Shown: positions 9,701 to 21,053, counted from the first letter of the stretch. The stretch is DNA of 64,000 nt from Streptococcus cristatus AS 1.3089 (GCF_000385925.1 NC_021175.1:1247501-1311500); one strand, 5' to 3'. Notes: generated from the sequence alone by a model not told the origin. Numbers and translations are program-made.

Positions 9701-10054
9701 CTAAAGATTTAGTTCTTTGTATTCGGTTCGGTAGCCGACTTGCACAATTCGACCATCTTGGACTAGCAGTGGCCGCTTGATGAGCATACCGTCTGTTGCC
9801 AAAAGCGCAGCTGCCTCCTCAGCAGAAAAATTAGGCACCTTGTCCTTGAGTCCCAATTCTCGGTACTTGATACCACTGGTATTAAAGAAAGACTTGATTT
9901 CCAAATCAGAATTAGTCATCCACTGCAGAAGCTCCTCTTGGCTGGGCGTTTCCTTGACAATGTCCACCGCTTCAAAGTCCAACCCCAATTGAATCAGCTC
10001 AGCCTTGGCCTTACGGCAAGTAGAACACTTAGGATATTCGATAAATTGCAACAT
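9701..10054 (-). CDS. ArsC/Spx-superfamily thioredoxin-fold protein (YffB/YusI-like)
   Basis: A 117-residue thioredoxin-fold protein with CSTCRKA at residues 10-16 (CxxC), then the ArsC-family layout YRELGLKD and IKRPLLVQDGRIVQVGYRTEYKEL at the end. The length and the KRPLL motif match the ArsC-like proteins often annotated as arsenate reductase, or as Spx relatives. No arsenic genes are nearby, and the Spx residues for RNA polymerase binding cannot be judged, so I leave the substrate open. It is 32 bp downstream of ogt and probably cotranscribed. Confidence 0.8.
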   Translation of the reverse strand: MLQFIEYPKCSTCRKAKAELIQLGLDFEAVDIVKETPSQEELLQWMTNSDLEIKSFFNTSGIKYRELGLKDKVPNFSAEEAAALLATDGMLIKRPLLVQDGRIVQVGYRTEYKELNL

Positions 10055-10086
10055 AGCTTACTCCTCTTCTTTTTGCTTCTTCTAGC

Positions 10087-10593
10087 TTAGAGGACTTTTG
10101 CGCTTCTGTCAAGCTGGACACCTTCATGTTCCAAAAGCCAAATTTTCTTATCGAGACCACCCGCATAACCTGTCAATTGCCCCTGACTCCCCAAAACTCG
10201 GTGGCAGGGAACTAGGATAGACAGGGGATTGCGCCCTACAGCCCCGCCCACAGCTTGGGCTGAGTTGACCTTCAATTCCTGAGCAAGCCGACCATAGGTC
10301 ACCGTTTGTCCATAGGGGATGGTCTGGAGATAGGCCCAAACTCGCTGCTGAAAGTCCGTTCCTTGGGCAGACAAGGGGAGGGCTGCTGGATCGGGCTGCT
10401 GACTGGAAAAATAGGCATCCAAAAAGTCGCTGGCCAAGTCCAGAAAAGGATGATTGCCTAAAATAGGAACTTCTGTCAAGCCTCGCTCAAAATACTTCTG
10501 TCCTAAAAACCAAGTACCGACAAGTCCAGACTCATCGGCAACTAAGGAAAGGTCCCCCAAGGGACTTTTGTAAATTTTCTTATAATAGGTCAT
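10087..10593 (-). CDS. ogt: Methylated-DNA--protein-cysteine methyltransferase
   Basis: Suicide DNA-repair protein that moves the methyl group from O6-methylguanine to its own cysteine. The active-site motif is IPVCHR-like: LVPCHRVLGSQGQLTGYAGG near residues 128-147. The helix-turn-helix YGRLAQEL and the GxNP motif (VGRNPLSI) precede it. The 168 residues fit the Ogt class without an Ada domain. Its start codon overlaps the serA stop by 4 bp, so it is translated from the serC-serA transcript. Confidence 0.94.
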   Translation of the reverse strand: MTYYKKIYKSPLGDLSLVADESGLVGTWFLGQKYFERGLTEVPILGNHPFLDLASDFLDAYFSSQQPDPAALPLSAQGTDFQQRVWAYLQTIPYGQTVTYGRLAQELKVNSAQAVGGAVGRNPLSILVPCHRVLGSQGQLTGYAGGLDKKIWLLEHEGVQLDRSAKVL

Positions 10594-11765
10594 TTCTTAA
10601 TCAAACGCACGCGCACGATATTGTCGCTATTTTCAAACTTATCCACCAACTCCTGAATCTTGCTTTCGTCCGACTCATCCAGATCCAGCAAAGTATAGGC
10701 ATAGTCGCCTTTAGAACGGTTGATGATATTATCAATATTGATATTTAAATCACTGACCGCTGTTGAAATCCGAGCCACAATATTGGGCACATTTTTGTTA
10801 ATCAGAGTAATCCGATAAGGAGCTGAGAGCGCCTGACGGACATTAGGGAAATTGACTGAGTTGATAATCTCGCCCGTTTCCATGAAGCGACGAATAGTCT
10901 TGCCGGCCATGATAGCACAGTTGAGCTCAGCTTCTTCGGTTGAGCCACCCAGATGCGGAAAGACGGTAATCTGAGGATGGTTGAGCAATTCCTCCACGCC
11001 GAAGTCTGTGATATAGCGTTTAACAACACCAGCTTCTAAGGCCTCAAAGAGGGCTGCATTGTCCACCAGCTCACCCCGGGCGAAATTGATAATTGTGGTA
11101 CCTTTTTGCATGGCTTCAAAAGCCGCTTGATTAAAGGTCTCACGAGTATCCTCAGTTAGAGGTACATGGATAGTGATGTAGTCGCTTTTTTCAAAAATTT
11201 CCTTGATGTCTGCTACCCGTTTGACATGACTAGAGATATTCCAAGCCGTCTCAATGGATACATACGGGTCATAGCCAAGGACATTCATTCCCAGACGGTA
11301 GGCATCATTAGCAATGCGTCCACCAATAGCTCCCAGACCGATGACACCCAAGGTTTTATTGGCAATTTCTGTACCCGCAAACTGCTTTTTGCCAGCTTCC
11401 ACTTGCTTGGGAACATCATCACCAGAAAGACCATTAGCCCAACTGTTAGCTGCGATATAGTCACGCGCAGACAGAAGAATGGAAGCCAAGACAGCTTCTT
11501 TCACCGCGTTGGCATTGGCTCCAGGCGTATTGAAGACCACGATTCCCTGAGCTGTTGCTTGGTCAACAGGAATATTATTGGTTCCTGCGCCTGCTCGCGC
11601 AATAGCTTTTAAATTACTTGGAAAATCCTGTCCATGCAGGTTTTGACTGCGCAGGATATAGGCATCTGGATTGTCAGACTTGTCTCCGTCAATCTGAAAA
11701 GCATTGCCCAGCTCCTTGAGTCCAATTTGATTGATATTGTTAAAGGTTTTGACACTAAAGACCAT
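10590..11765 (-). CDS. serA: D-3-phosphoglycerate dehydrogenase
   Basis: NAD-dependent first step of serine synthesis, oxidising 3-phosphoglycerate to 3-phosphohydroxypyruvate. The 391 residues comprise a D-2-hydroxyacid dehydrogenase core with Rossmann motif GVIGLGAIGGRIAND near residue 140, NFARGELVDN and the FPHLGGST catalytic His region. A C-terminal ACT domain (about 320-391, PNIVARISTAVSDLNINIDNI) may bind serine for feedback control. It lies 12 bp downstream of serC and overlaps ogt. Confidence 0.95.
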   Translation of the reverse strand: MVFSVKTFNNINQIGLKELGNAFQIDGDKSDNPDAYILRSQNLHGQDFPSNLKAIARAGAGTNNIPVDQATAQGIVVFNTPGANANAVKEAVLASILLSARDYIAANSWANGLSGDDVPKQVEAGKKQFAGTEIANKTLGVIGLGAIGGRIANDAYRLGMNVLGYDPYVSIETAWNISSHVKRVADIKEIFEKSDYITIHVPLTEDTRETFNQAAFEAMQKGTTIINFARGELVDNAALFEALEAGVVKRYITDFGVEELLNHPQITVFPHLGGSTEEAELNCAIMAGKTIRRFMETGEIINSVNFPNVRQALSAPYRITLINKNVPNIVARISTAVSDLNINIDNIINRSKGDYAYTLLDLDESDESKIQELVDKFENSDNIVRVRLIKK

Positions 11766-11777
11766 AGCTTCCCTCTC

Positions 11778-12869
11778 TTAAGAATTTTCTTCTTCAAATT
11801 TCTGCATAAAGGCGATCAAATCCTTGACACCTTGGAGCGGAAAGGCATTGTAGAGACTAGCTCTCATGCCGCCTACGCTGCGGTGCCCCTTGATATTCTT
11901 GAAGCCTGCCGCAGCAGCCTCTTTGTTAAACTTGGCATCCAGCTCTGGACTAGGAGACACAAAGGGAATATTGGCCACAGAGCGCTGCTCCTTATAACGG
12001 ACTGGACTGCGGTAAAAGTCAGACTGCTCAATGAAGTCGTACAAAAGGCCTGATTTTTCACGGTTGAGCTTTTCCATTTCTGCTACGCCACCCAGCTCCT
12101 TGACCCACTCAAAGACCAGCTTGGCCATATAGATGGCAAAAGTCGGTGGCGTATTGTAGAGAGAGCCATTGTCTGCCTGAATGCGGTAATCCAACATACT
12201 AGATAGAACTGGCTCATCATCCAGCAAGTCTTCTCGGATGATGACAACTGTCACCCCGGCAGGTCCGATATTCTTCTGAGCCCCAGCATAAATCAAACCA
12301 AAATCCTCTACTCGGTACTGAGCAGCCAGGATATTAGAAGACATGTCCGCCACAATCGGCACGCCATTGGTTGCTGGCAGATCATAAATAGCAGTTCCTT
12401 CGATAGTATTATTGGTGGTCAGATGCACATAAGCCGCCTGCGGATCAATCTCCTTTTCATCAAAAGAAGGAATTTCTGTGTAATTTAAATCCTCTGACGA
12501 AGCCAAAAGAATAGGCTCAAAAGGCACGGTCTTAGCTAGCTTGACTGCTTCTGTGTAGGCCTTCTTGCCCCAAGAACCAGCTACTAGATAGTAGGCCTTG
12601 CCGCCCTTAGCGAGATTGAGCGGAATCATAGAAAACTGAGTAGATGCCCCTCCCTGCAGGAAGAGTACGCGGTAATTGTCCGGAATAGCCATGAGCTCAC
12701 GCAGCAAACTCTCCGCTTCTTTGATAATATCGTCAAACTCCTTGGATCGGTGGGATAGCTCCATCACACTCATGCCACTTTGGGCATAGTCTAAAAACTC
12801 AGCCTGAGCTTTTTTCAAGACTTCCTTGGGCAATACTGCCGGTCCAGCAGAAAAATTGTAAATGGTCAT
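11778..12869 (-). CDS. serC: Phosphoserine aminotransferase
   Basis: PLP enzyme converting 3-phosphohydroxypyruvate and glutamate to phosphoserine, and also used in pyridoxal synthesis in some bacteria. The 363 residues start with [15 protein letters not shown], a hallmark of SerC. The PLP lysine lies in [12 protein letters not shown] near residue 195, and [14 protein letters not shown] closes the active site. It is the first gene of serC-serA-ogt. The third enzyme of the pathway, phosphoserine phosphatase, is not in this window. Confidence 0.96.
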   Translation of the reverse strand: MTIYNFSAGPAVLPKEVLKKAQAEFLDYAQSGMSVMELSHRSKEFDDIIKEAESLLRELMAIPDNYRVLFLQGGASTQFSMIPLNLAKGGKAYYLVAGSWGKKAYTEAVKLAKTVPFEPILLASSEDLNYTEIPSFDEKEIDPQAAYVHLTTNNTIEGTAIYDLPATNGVPIVADMSSNILAAQYRVEDFGLIYAGAQKNIGPAGVTVVIIREDLLDDEPVLSSMLDYRIQADNGSLYNTPPTFAIYMAKLVFEWVKELGGVAEMEKLNREKSGLLYDFIEQSDFYRSPVRYKEQRSVANIPFVSPSPELDAKFNKEAAAAGFKNIKGHRSVGGMRASLYNAFPLQGVKDLIAFMQKFEEENS

Positions 12870-12986
12870 ATCCTACCTCCAAAAATGTATTTTGTCTATC
12901 ATATCACAATGTTCAGAAAATTTCTATAATTCTTTCAAAGATATTTTTCTTTTTGGGAAATTCCCGAACAAAAGGAGGATTTTAGC

Positions 12987-13014
12987 AAAAAAACTAGCCC
13001 GATAGGACTAGTTT
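12987..13014 (-). terminator. Terminator overlapping the end of rsmI
   Basis: AAACTAG/CTAGTTT hairpin with a seven-base A tract on the plus strand, which reads as a T run on the minus strand. It overlaps the last codons of rsmI. Confidence 0.75.
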
Positions 13015-13874
13015 CTGCCTTCATCATGATAAAGGGCATAGAGCTGACTCTTATTGCGCCCGTATTTTTTGGCTACTTCTTTGATCGCCTGATTTTTCTT
13101 ACTACCGGATTGGACCAAGCTGTCAATTTCAGCCAAAAGATCCGCATCCGCTTTGTCTTCCTTCTCCAGACTTGCACCAGCCACAATCAGGAGGCACTCG
13201 CCCTTGAGTGCATTCTCTGACAGATAGTCTATCAACTCAGAAATCCTTCCTCTTTGGTATTCTTCGTAGATTTTGGTGAGCTCCCGAACCAAGACCACCG
13301 AGCGGTCGCCATAGACTTCCAGCATATTTTCGAGCGTAACCCTGACCCTGTGAGGAGATTCGTAAAAGATCTGTGTCTCTGGATAGGATTTTTTACTCTC
13401 AAAAAATTCCTTCTGCTGCCCTGACTTACGAGGCAAGAAACCATAAAAAATATGAGGCTGAGGCGCTAAACCACTGGCAATCAGAGCGGAAATCCCAGCA
13501 CTGGGACCCGGAACCGTCACCACAGCAATGTCCTCAGCAATAGCCGCTTTGACCAAATCATGCCCCGGATCCGAAATGCTTGGCAAGCCAGCATCCGACA
13601 CCTGAGCCAGATTTTGTCCTGACTTAAGCAAGTCCAGCAAGACCGGTATCTTTTCCTGAGCATTGTGCTCATGAAAGCTGATCTGCCGAGTCTCAATCCC
13701 AAAGTGCTTGAGTAAAAGTCCTGTATTTCTGGTATCTTCGGCCGCAATGACATCCACTTCCTTGAGGGTATTGACCATGCGAATGCTCATGTCGTCCATA
13801 TTTCCAATGGGAGTCGCCACCAAATACAGCTTACCGTAGGGCGACTGTCCCTTAAAACTCTTCTGAATCTGCAT
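13008..13874 (-). CDS. rsmI: 16S rRNA (cytidine-2'-O)-methyltransferase RsmI
   Basis: Methylates the ribose 2'-OH of C1402 in 16S rRNA. The 288-residue tetrapyrrole-methylase-fold protein begins its core with LYLVATPIGNMDDMSIR. It contains AAEDTRNTGLLL, SDAGLPSISDPGHDLV and the PGPSAGISALIASGL loop, all typical of RsmI. It follows yabA by 2 bp, giving the conserved tmk-holB-yabA-rsmI order. Confidence 0.96.
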   Translation of the reverse strand: MQIQKSFKGQSPYGKLYLVATPIGNMDDMSIRMVNTLKEVDVIAAEDTRNTGLLLKHFGIETRQISFHEHNAQEKIPVLLDLLKSGQNLAQVSDAGLPSISDPGHDLVKAAIAEDIAVVTVPGPSAGISALIASGLAPQPHIFYGFLPRKSGQQKEFFESKKSYPETQIFYESPHRVRVTLENMLEVYGDRSVVLVRELTKIYEEYQRGRISELIDYLSENALKGECLLIVAGASLEKEDKADADLLAEIDSLVQSGSKKNQAIKEVAKKYGRNKSQLYALYHDEGRN

Positions 13875-13876
13875 TT

Positions 13877-14194
13877 CTACTCCCTGAATAACAACTCATC
13901 ACAGAACATGCACTCCGCATCATTTTCTCGGCGCTGACCATAGAAATCTGTACACACATGAAAGCCATCGTAGTACAGTTTGCGGAGATTGTCCCGATTT
14001 TTATTGATTTTAACCGGTGCTACTTGCTCTACCTCACCTAGACGTTCTCTCAGCTTGTCATTTTCTAGCTGGAGGACGATATTTTCCTCCACGACACTCT
14101 TAAGATTTTTCTTGATGGCTTCTACCTCAGCAAGGGTCACTAAAAGCGTCTGAGAAAAATCATCTAAGGCATCAAATAGTTCTTTTTTATTCAT
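13877..14194 (-). CDS. yabA: Replication initiation control protein YabA
   Basis: Negative regulator of DnaA that also binds the beta clamp. The 105 residues form a long N-terminal coiled coil (about 1-60, used for tetramerisation). The C-terminal zinc-binding domain has its ligands in HVCTDFYG and CMFCDELL. It sits 9 bp after holB and 2 bp before rsmI. Confidence 0.93.
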   Translation of the reverse strand: MNKKELFDALDDFSQTLLVTLAEVEAIKKNLKSVVEENIVLQLENDKLRERLGEVEQVAPVKINKNRDNLRKLYYDGFHVCTDFYGQRRENDAECMFCDELLFRE

Positions 14195-14203
14195 TATCTG
14201 CTC

Positions 14204-15106
14204 CTATCTTGCTTGTACACTGGCTTTTAAAATCATGTATTCCAGAGCATTTTGAAAAGACACATTGGCTCGCCACATCTTCTTTGCTTCTAAGAGATCT
14301 TCCAGTTTCTTACGACCTGCCTCGCTTCCAAGTTCCTTGGCCAGCAAGACCTCCAAGATTTTAAAGATCTGCTCCTGCTTATCCTTGTCCTCAGCCAGTT
14401 TAGCCAGCTTGGCCACTTGGAGATAAGCCTGATTCTCATTGGTCAGGGCAGCCTTGACAAAGCGCTGACTCTCATTGACCAGCTCAAAGAAAGACTTGTT
14501 GGACACCAACTGATCGGCCTCTTCCTGGGTCTGGCTATATGCAGCCAGCAACTCAGCCTGACTTTTGATTAAGCCAGCCTCTTCCAGCTGGTGCTGGAGA
14601 ACATCCTGATTCTTCCGAAAGTGAAAAATCTGTGTTCGGCTCTTGATGGTGGGCAACATCAGATGCTCATCGGCTGTCAAAAGAAAGATGTAAATCTCAC
14701 TCTGGGGCTCTTCGATGACCTTGAGGAGAGAATTAGCGGCATTGACATGCATCTTATCCGCATCACAGATGATAAAGACCTGTCTGTTGCCCTCCATACC
14801 GCTCTGGGAAAAACTTCTCACCAGCTCACGAATGCGCTCCGTTTTGATAATGCCATTCACCGGTCGGACAACTGTCACATCTGAGAAATCCTCGCTCTCA
14901 ATCAAGCGACAAGCCCGACAAGTACCGCAAGGCCAAACTCCCTGACGATTCTCACAAAAGAGACTCTGGGATAAGGTCAAAGCCATGGCAAAACTGGAAA
15001 AATTCCCTGAAAATAAATAAGCATGATTGAGCCGTCCAGCTTCCAAAATTTGCTGAAAAGTTTCTGTAAGTTTAGGCTGAGCCTGACGTAAATCTTCTAC
15101 TGTCAT
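14204..15106 (-). CDS. holB: DNA polymerase III delta' subunit
   Basis: Clamp-loader subunit of the replicative polymerase. The 300-residue AAA+-fold protein shows the family's four-Cys zinc module ([17 protein letters not shown] near residues 52-68), the degenerate sensor region [19 protein letters not shown] and [13 protein letters not shown], and a helical C-terminal collar. It overlaps tmk by 4 bp. Confidence 0.94.
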   Translation of the reverse strand: MTVEDLRQAQPKLTETFQQILEAGRLNHAYLFSGNFSSFAMALTLSQSLFCENRQGVWPCGTCRACRLIESEDFSDVTVVRPVNGIIKTERIRELVRSFSQSGMEGNRQVFIICDADKMHVNAANSLLKVIEEPQSEIYIFLLTADEHLMLPTIKSRTQIFHFRKNQDVLQHQLEEAGLIKSQAELLAAYSQTQEEADQLVSNKSFFELVNESQRFVKAALTNENQAYLQVAKLAKLAEDKDKQEQIFKILEVLLAKELGSEAGRKKLEDLLEAKKMWRANVSFQNALEYMILKASVQAR

Positions 15107-15741
15107 TTTTCTTTGATAAACCGTTCTTTGATAGCTGCCAAACTGTCGGCCACTACTTGCTCCAGCGGCTGACTAGCATCTATCTTGACGACACGTTCTG
15201 GTTCCTTTTCTAAAATAGTCAGATAGCCTTGACGCACGCGTTCATGCAGGTCGAGACCCTCCAGATCCAAACGATTGACCTCGCGATCCTTATTTCGAGC
15301 AATGCGAGCCAGACCTTCCTTGATATCAATATCGAAATAAAGGGTCAAATCTGGCTTGAGTCCATCAGTCGCAAACTGGTTGAGCCATTCCACATCGTCA
15401 ACTGCCAAGCCCCGGCCATAGCCTTGATAAGCCACCGAGCTATCAATAAACCGATCTTGCAAGACCCATGTCCCTTGCTCTAGGGCAGGCAGAACTTTCT
15501 CCGCCAGATGCTGACGTCGGCTAGCAATATAAAGCAGCAACTCGGTCTTAGCATCCATGGCTGTGTGCCCCTTATCCAAAATTACCTCGCGGATTTTTTC
15601 AGAAATAACCACACCGCCAGGCTCTCTCGTTGTTAGCAACTCACAGCCCATCTCTTTCAACTGAGGAAGCAAAGCCTCTAAGACACTGGTCTTCCCAGCA
15701 CCTTCTGGCCCTTCTAGCGATATAAAAATACCTTTTTTCAT
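15103..15741 (-). CDS. tmk: Thymidylate kinase
   Basis: Phosphorylates dTMP to dTDP. The 212-residue P-loop kinase has [18 protein letters not shown] near residues 8-25, the DRY-like [17 protein letters not shown], and [14 protein letters not shown]. It heads the tmk-holB-yabA-rsmI operon. Confidence 0.97.
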   Translation of the reverse strand: MKKGIFISLEGPEGAGKTSVLEALLPQLKEMGCELLTTREPGGVVISEKIREVILDKGHTAMDAKTELLLYIASRRQHLAEKVLPALEQGTWVLQDRFIDSSVAYQGYGRGLAVDDVEWLNQFATDGLKPDLTLYFDIDIKEGLARIARNKDREVNRLDLEGLDLHERVRQGYLTILEKEPERVVKIDASQPLEQVVADSLAAIKERFIKEK

Positions 15742-15921
15742 CGTTTTCCTTTTACATTCATTCTGCCAATGGATACAGAAATTCCTATTTTAGTCTATGC
15801 TTTATTGTACCAAAAATTATTCCAAAAGCCCATAGAAGAATTTCTCGAAAACTATTTCATATTATTTTCAAAAATGAAAACTTTTGATAAAATAGAGTCA
15901 GAAAATTCTTAGGAGAGTCTG

Positions 15922-16809
15922 ATGTTTAAATTTAAAAATATACTGGCCATCATTCTGGGGGCTGGAATTTTTTCTTTTGGGATTCATTATTTAGTAATTC
16001 CTTTTCACTTATATGAGGGTGGAGCAACGGGGATCACCTTGATTGTCTACTACCTCTTCAAGATTCCTGTATCAACCACCAACTTGGTCATCAATATTCC
16101 ACTCTTTATTCTCGCTTGGAAATTACTGGGAAATCGCACCCTTTATCTCAGCATTTTAGGCACCTTCTCTGTATCAGCCTGGCTTAAATTATTCGAGCTG
16201 CTACCTGCTTCCAAACACTTGCAAGACTATTTCTTTTCTGCCTTGGATGGCGACGTTTTGCTAGCCTGCCTTGGAACGGGAATCATTTTGGGAGTCGGAT
16301 TAGGCATTATTTTTAATGCTGGGGGGACGACTGGTGGTACCGATATTGTAGCTCGTATCTTCAATAAATATACCAGCATCTCCATGGGACGACTCATGCT
16401 GACAGTGGACTTTATCGTGATCTCTCTGGTTCTTTTAGTCTTCAAAGATCTGCGCATGGTTTCTTATACGCTCATGTTTGTCTTTATCACTTCCCGTGTT
16501 ATTGACTTGATTGCCGAGGGTGGCTTCGCGGGCAAAGGCTTCCTGATTGTCACCAGCAAACCAATAGAACTAGCTGAAGCCATCAATGAAAAACTTGGAA
16601 GAGGGGTTACCTATCTGCAAGGACAGGGCTTCTATAGTAAGCAAGATTTGCAAATCGTTTATTGCGTTGTCTCTCGTAACGAAATGCAGCAAATGAAGAA
16701 ACTCATCAATGACATCGATCCATTTGCCTTTACAACCATTACAGAAGCCCATGAAATCTTGGGAGAAGGCTTTACCTTAGACTCTAATAAACAGCCTATC
16801 GTCAAATAG
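15922..16809 (+). CDS. YitT-family membrane protein (DUF161 + DUF2179)
   Basis: A 295-residue integral membrane protein of unknown substrate. Roughly six hydrophobic helices occupy residues 1-205, including GGTTGGTDIVARI, a glycine-rich signature of the YitT family. A C-terminal cytoplasmic DUF2179 domain (about 215-290) has EKLGRGVTYLQGQGFYS. AGGAGA precedes the ATG by 8 nt, and TAAAAT upstream is a plausible -10. It is the first plus-strand gene in the window and is monocistronic; a repeat block follows. Confidence 0.85.
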   Translation: MFKFKNILAIILGAGIFSFGIHYLVIPFHLYEGGATGITLIVYYLFKIPVSTTNLVINIPLFILAWKLLGNRTLYLSILGTFSVSAWLKLFELLPASKHLQDYFFSALDGDVLLACLGTGIILGVGLGIIFNAGGTTGGTDIVARIFNKYTSISMGRLMLTVDFIVISLVLLVFKDLRMVSYTLMFVFITSRVIDLIAEGGFAGKGFLIVTSKPIELAEAINEKLGRGVTYLQGQGFYSKQDLQIVYCVVSRNEMQQMKKLINDIDPFAFTTITEAHEILGEGFTLDSNKQPIVK

Positions 16810-16825
16810 AGTTATCATACACAAA

Positions 16826-16980
16826 AAGAGTGTGGGACAGAAGTCCGACCTCAATATAAAAAGCGAACAAAACTAGTTTTCTGGTAATCAGAATTGTGTC
16901 TTGTTCGCTTTTTTGTCTAATCTATCGATTTTAAAAATTTATAATAAAGAATTCCTAAAATCAAAATCTTTTTGTCCCAG
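16826..16980 (+). repeat. Dispersed ~155-bp intergenic repeat, type 2, copy 1
   Basis: Begins GTGTGGGACAGAAGTCC and ends CTTTTTGTCCCAGCC, so it has TGGGACA-type inverted termini like the type 1 repeat but a different interior. The core is a long hairpin, AAAAGCGAACAAAA / TTGTTCGCTTTT, followed by AT-rich sequence. A second copy lies at 39826-39980. Both copies are joined directly to a type 1 repeat. Confidence 0.8.
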
Positions 16981-17136
16981 CCTCCTCAATTGTCTTTGGA
17001 TTGTCGAGCAAGACGCAGTGGTTGAGTGGACTCTACTAGGCTGATTTCATCAGTTTTTACAGCCCTACTCAACTATGCGGAGGTGGGACGACGATATCGA
17101 ATTCTAACGAATTACCGATTTCTGTCACACTCTCTT
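16981..17136 (+). repeat. Dispersed ~170-bp intergenic repeat, type 1, copy B
   Basis: Same element as at 3061-3232 but missing the first GAGGCTGGGAC arm, which is supplied by the adjoining type 2 repeat. It ends 3 bp before the mtnN stop. It contains GACGATATCGAATTC where the other copies have GACGAAATCG, and one terminus reads GTCACACTCTC rather than GTCCCACTCTC. Confidence 0.8.
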
Positions 17137-17138
17137 TT

Positions 17139-17831
17139 TTAGTCTAAGTTATTCAATAATTGAATGAGGGTTTCAGCTGAGCGCTTACCTGCTTCTAGGA
17201 TAAATTCATCAAAAGTGATATTGGCATCATGGCTGGCTGTATCGCTCATCGCACGAATGACCATAAAAGGCAAGCCAAGAGAATGCGCGGCTTGAGCAAT
17301 GGCTGCTCCCTCCATCTCGACTGCCAAAACATCAGGAAAATGAGCTTTAATTTGGTCAATCTTGTCCTGTCCAGCGATAAAGCTATCTCCCGTCGCAATC
17401 AAGCCGACTCGGCTCGTCTGCTGGGTCTTTTCCAGCACTGCTTTCATCTCCTCAACTAAGTAGCGACTGGCTTCATAGTAGAGGGGTTGCCGTGCCATTT
17501 GACCATAGTCATAGCCAAAAGCTGTCACATCCACATCATGGTAGACCAAACGATCTGCCACCACTACATCTCCAATTTCTAGACCTGGAGCCACTGCTCC
17601 AGCGGAACCTGTATTGATGACCGCCGTCACCTCAAAGTCATTGGCTAAGACAGCCACACTCATGGCTGACATGACTTTGCCGATTCCACTTTCCACCAGG
17701 ACAACCTCATGATGGCCAATTCGACCAGTATAGTAAACATGCCCTAGGCGCTGGTGTTTTTCAGCCATTTCCAGATGCTCTACCAGCAGCTTCAACTCCT
17801 CAGGCATAGCCGCGATAATTCCGATTTTCAT
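17139..17831 (-). CDS. mtnN: 5'-methylthioadenosine/S-adenosylhomocysteine nucleosidase
   Basis: Cleaves adenine from methylthioadenosine and S-adenosylhomocysteine, feeding methionine salvage and the LuxS/AI-2 route. The 230 residues show the nucleosidase start MKIGIIAAMPEELKLL, the VINTGSAGAVAP loop, the active-site stretch LAVEMEGAAIAQAA with the ribose-binding Glu, and RAMSDTASHDA with the catalytic Asp. It is the last gene of glmU-nudix-macP-mtnN. Confidence 0.96.
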   Translation of the reverse strand: MKIGIIAAMPEELKLLVEHLEMAEKHQRLGHVYYTGRIGHHEVVLVESGIGKVMSAMSVAVLANDFEVTAVINTGSAGAVAPGLEIGDVVVADRLVYHDVDVTAFGYDYGQMARQPLYYEASRYLVEEMKAVLEKTQQTSRVGLIATGDSFIAGQDKIDQIKAHFPDVLAVEMEGAAIAQAAHSLGLPFMVIRAMSDTASHDANITFDEFILEAGKRSAETLIQLLNNLD

Positions 17832-17911
17832 GATTTATTCTTTCCTTTTACATTAAAAAGAGGGAGAGGAAGCAGAGTTTCATCTTCTCGTCTCCCTTAC
17901 TCCCCTCTTTA

Positions 17912-18223
17912 TCATAGCCAGATAATGGCCGCAATTAGTCCAATCAAGAGAAGCACAATCCAGAATAGGATTTTGTTTAATTTAGCCTGAAAAATACTTC
18001 GTTTTTGATTTTCGATTCGACGACTTTTGATAACTGTCGGTTCAACTTCAATCTGCAGAGTGTCCTGAGTGACAGCTTGCCGTGGAGCAGCATAGCCGAA
18101 AGTTCCTTTTCTAGCAATAGAAATGACCTTAGTTTCTTCATCGTCCATCAGCAAGGGACCATCGATATGTTCTCCACGATTGGCCCGCTCAATGATTTCA
18201 TCTGTTAATAAAGCTTTTCCCAT
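17912..18223 (-). CDS. macP: MacP, membrane cofactor of class A PBP2a
   Basis: A 103-residue protein with a soluble N-terminal region and one C-terminal membrane helix ([19 protein letters not shown]). The start [18 protein letters not shown] and the position between the Nudix gene and mtnN match pneumococcal macP, whose product is phosphorylated by StkP and activates PBP2a. Identity is by synteny and N-terminal character rather than a catalytic motif. Thr residues in the N-terminal half (for example [11 protein letters not shown]) could be phosphorylation sites; that is inference. Confidence 0.82.
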   Translation of the reverse strand: MGKALLTDEIIERANRGEHIDGPLLMDDEETKVISIARKGTFGYAAPRQAVTQDTLQIEVEPTVIKSRRIENQKRSIFQAKLNKILFWIVLLLIGLIAAIIWL

Positions 18224-18239
18224 TGATCTACGTTCCTAT

Positions 18240-18788
18240 TTATTCAGATTTTTTTTGTTGCCAGTACTGAAGAGCCATGATGGTCTTGGCATCGCAGATG
18301 TCACCGTTTTGCAGCAACTGCTCCGCCTCCTCCAGACTGACCTCAAAAAGTTCCAATGTTTCATCCTCGTCTTGGGGACGAGGGTTTTCGACCTTTGTCA
18401 AATGGCTAGCGCTGTAGAGTTTGATTTTCTCATTGCAAAAACCGATGGCAGAGTAAAAATCATAAACCAGCTCCAACTGGCCAGTGTAGCCCGTCTCTTC
18501 TTCCAATTCGCGCAGGGCAGCTGCATGAGGATCTGCGTTCTCTCCTACTTCTAGCTTACCAGCTGGAATCTCATAAGAAGTCGCTTCAATGGCCTTGCGG
18601 TACTGCTTGACCAAAATCATTTTGTTTTCCGAGGTGATGGCAATCACAGCCACCGCGCCATTATGGAAAATCAAATCTCGTTGAGCTTGACCCTTACCAT
18701 CTGGCAGTTCCACCTGATCCTGAACCACTTTGAAAATCGGTCCTTGATAAATCTCCGTCCGTTGGACGGTTTTTTCTTCAAATTCCAT
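18240..18788 (-). CDS. Nudix hydrolase, ADP-ribose pyrophosphatase type
   Basis: A 182-residue Nudix protein. The box is complete: GKLEVGENADPHAAALRELE continuing to EETGYTG, with REL..EE present. EIPAGK just before it is typical of the ADP-ribose pyrophosphatase branch, as is the N-terminal segment on the input nucleotide side. It sits between glmU (8 bp upstream) and macP (16 bp downstream). Substrate is inferred from the subfamily motif only. Confidence 0.9.
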   Translation of the reverse strand: MEFEEKTVQRTEIYQGPIFKVVQDQVELPDGKGQAQRDLIFHNGAVAVIAITSENKMILVKQYRKAIEATSYEIPAGKLEVGENADPHAAALRELEEETGYTGQLELVYDFYSAIGFCNEKIKLYSASHLTKVENPRPQDEDETLELFEVSLEEAEQLLQNGDICDAKTIMALQYWQQKKSE

Positions 18789-18796
18789 GACTACAC

Positions 18797-20488
<1,692 letters not shown>

Positions 20489-20517
20489 TTGATATTCAAA
20501 AAAATATTTGCTATAAT
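20489..20517 (+). promoter_or_regulatory. Sigma-A promoter TTGATA-17-TATAAT
   Basis: TTGATA (20489-20494) and TATAAT (20512-20517) are separated by exactly 17 bp. It is the only strong plus-strand promoter in this region and would start transcription near 20524, leaving a leader of about 175 nt before the gene at 20700. Confidence 0.8.
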
Positions 20518-20610
20518 GACCTAAGGACAAATGTTCGCTCCTACCTTATGAAGTGCAGAAAACTCTATAAATCTGCTGGGACAATACTATTGTGACCCAT
20601 TTTGTGATGA

Positions 20611-20628
20611 TACAATCCAAGGATTGTA
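20611..20628 (+). promoter_or_regulatory. Inverted repeat TACAATCC-AA-GGATTGTA in the leader
   Basis: Perfect 8-bp arms around AA, about 70 nt upstream of the start codon. It could be an operator for a dimeric regulator. As RNA the 2-nt loop is too tight to close fully, so the outer 6-7 pairs would form. No T run follows, so it is not a terminator. Confidence 0.5.
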
Positions 20629-20699
20629 AGCTCTACTTTCTAGTTTTCTTGTTTTTACCTGACCAATTATATATTTAAAGTTTTGAGGAGGTCTTGGTT

Positions 20700-20984
20700 A
20701 TGCTTTTTACTAAAAATCGCAAGAAGAGAGATGAATACTACCAACAGATTGATAGGATCTATAATAACGATAGTATCATCATTAGCTCAAAGTTACGGGA
20801 AGAGCTCCTAACTAGTGCCAAAGGGCTACAAAAGGGGGACCAAATCAGTTATTTGGCATTTAAGTTGTATCCTTTTGTGTGTGACGAGGTGCTCAAGAAT
20901 AAGTCCGATGAATTAATCTCATTTAAAAAATATCTTGAAAAAACAAGATGGAAATATTATTGGGGAAGTGTCGTTAGGGCATAA
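20700..20984 (+). CDS. Small charged protein, possible bacteriocin-immunity-like
   Basis: A 94-residue protein starting MLFTKNRKKRDEYYQQ. The ATG at 20700 is chosen because GAGGAGGT (20685-20692) is 7 nt upstream; a TTG two codons earlier overlaps it. The sequence is helical and charged with a basic end (EKTRWKYYWGS). The pattern LLTSAKGLQKGDQISYLAFKL recalls the four-helix enterocin-A immunity family, but the resemblance is weak. No bacteriocin gene is adjacent. Strong promoter and RBS argue that it is expressed. Confidence 0.6.
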   Translation: MLFTKNRKKRDEYYQQIDRIYNNDSIIISSKLREELLTSAKGLQKGDQISYLAFKLYPFVCDEVLKNKSDELISFKKYLEKTRWKYYWGSVVRA

Positions 20985-21053
20985 GTTGCAACTGGCACTT
21001 TTGAAAGCATTCAAGATGAATACGCAAATCATCTTCCAATATGATAAGACGAT

